A DNA stretch of 7,765 nt from Bacteroides sp. CAG:144 (GTDB lineage: Bacteria; Bacteroidota; Bacteroidia; Bacteroidales; UBA11471). The notes beneath the pieces were generated by a model. The model saw only the letters and a list, made by a program, of their open reading frames with translations, made no database searches and was not told the DNA's origin. The translations under genes and the position numbers were made by a program. Positions 7,487-7,765 of the stretch are shown here, one piece after another; within the stretch, counting starts at the first letter, position 1; each line of letters starts with the position of its first letter. The stretch is from contig HF999711.1 in the NCBI GenBank assembly GCA_000434215.1, forward strand, positions 1 through 7,765. The letters run 5' to 3'.

Positions 7487-7723
7487 GCGTATAATAAAAA
7501 TGGCAGTAGAATATTGGACTTGTGTAAAAATTTGCAGATAAATATTTTTATGTAAGATATTTCATTTTTTGTCTAAACGAGAGAGTTGTTTATAGCGAAA
7601 CAGAACCATATATGTACAGAAATGTTGCAAAAACGTGTAATTTTTGTTCTATATATGGCGAGGTATATTTTATCGACTAAATTTGTGAATCGATTACAAT
7701 AAGATGCATAAGGAAACATTACC
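7487..7723. other. Gene-free AT-rich spacer upstream of gene X'
   Basis: This 237-bp stretch contains no coding frame worth calling (the longest ATG frame near its start, at 7500, has 13 codons). I find no tRNA, no GC-stemmed hairpin and no clear terminator; the only inverted pairing, around 7526-7550, is weak and A/T-only. Its right part carries the -7 element for X'. It has no resemblance to the region upstream of gene X at the other window end. Confidence 0.6.
7678..7685 (+). promoter_or_regulatory. Bacteroidetes -7 element (TAAATTTG) for gene X'
   Basis: A perfect TAnnTTTG lies 38 bp before the ATG of X', predicting a leader of about 30 nt that includes AAGGAAA some 7 bp before the ATG. 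No -33 TTTG is seen at the usual spacing (one TTTG at 7643-7646 is too far). The corresponding region of gene X at the left end lacks a perfect element. Confidence 0.5.
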
Positions 7724-7765
7724 ATGAAAAGAAATTACATTTATGCGGCATTGCTATACGCCTTC
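7724..7765 (+). CDS. 5' end of outward-facing gene X' (14 codons, signal-peptide-like N-terminus), partial
   Basis: From the ATG at 7724 the frame is open to the window edge and encodes MKRNYIYAALLYAF, identical to the start of gene X at the left end except Asn for Lys at position 4. Thirteen of the 14 codons are identical at every base. Charged N-terminal residues then a hydrophobic stretch suggest export or membrane insertion; the function cannot be assigned. A -7 element and an AAGGA-type sequence upstream support the start. It follows the membrane protein gene on the same strand by 237 bp, so it may be transcribed separately. Confidence 0.65.
   Translation, partial: MKRNYIYAALLYAF
7724..7765. 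repeat. Right arm of a 42-bp terminal inverted repeat
   Basis: This stretch is the reverse complement of 1-42 at 41 of 42 positions. The arms are about 7.7 kb apart, face outward as coding starts, and reach the two window edges exactly symmetrically, so the true repeat may be longer than what is visible. Confidence 0.9.

Noticed and set aside
7500..7541. Tiny ORF of 13 codons (MAVEYWTCVKICR) after the membrane protein gene
   Set aside because: Too short, with no ribosome-binding site or recognisable features; expected by chance.
1..7765. Transposon interpretation of the terminal inverted repeats
   Set aside because: No transposase or integrase is encoded between the arms, the cargo includes housekeeping genes, and the arms are coding starts of genes leaving the segment. 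A mobile-element call is not supported by what is visible.

Overview
The window looks like chromosomal DNA of a Bacteroidales bacterium, probably gut-associated. Three things suggest this: TAnnTTTG-type (Bacteroidetes -7) promoter elements at several gene starts, a rhamnogalacturonan lyase carrying a type IX secretion (T9SS) C-terminal sorting domain, and AT-rich leaders without clear Shine-Dalgarno sequences. The order is an inference; genus cannot be told from the sequence alone.

Layout, left to right. Bases 1-42 hold the first 14 codons of a minus-strand gene (X) that leaves the window on the left. A bidirectional hairpin terminator (about 124-154) separates it from a large minus-strand gene (174-3296) for a secreted family-11 rhamnogalacturonan lyase with Ig-like, LamG-like and T9SS sorting modules. 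A 187-bp divergent intergenic region carries a -7 element for the lyase and another for the plus-strand run ruvX (3484-3912), def (3909-4472) and ettA (4503-6188). These three genes are tightly packed and end at a strong terminator (6218-6254). They are housekeeping functions: a Holliday-junction resolvase-like/rRNA maturation nuclease, peptide deformylase and an ABC-F ribosome factor. The last two both act on translation.

From about 6255 the DNA becomes markedly AT-rich. It holds one multi-pass membrane protein, possibly a GT-C-type glycosyltransferase (6320-7486), whose start is ambiguous because a T8 tract separates the nearest ATG from the main frame. A 237-bp gene-free spacer with a good -7 element follows, then the first 14 codons of a plus-strand gene (X', 7724-7765) that leaves on the right.

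The most unusual feature is that the two window ends are an inverted repeat. The first 42 bases and the last 42 bases are reverse complements at 41 of 42 positions, and each is the 5' end of an outward-facing gene beginning at its ATG. X and X' therefore share almost identical N-termini (MKRKYIYAALLYAF / MKRNYIYAALLYAF), while the DNA upstream of each ATG differs. This is compatible with recently duplicated or gene-converted paralogs. It is also compatible with recombination between the arms, which would invert the 7.7-kb segment and exchange the upstream regions of X and X'. Nothing in the window proves inversion, and no recombinase gene is present in it.
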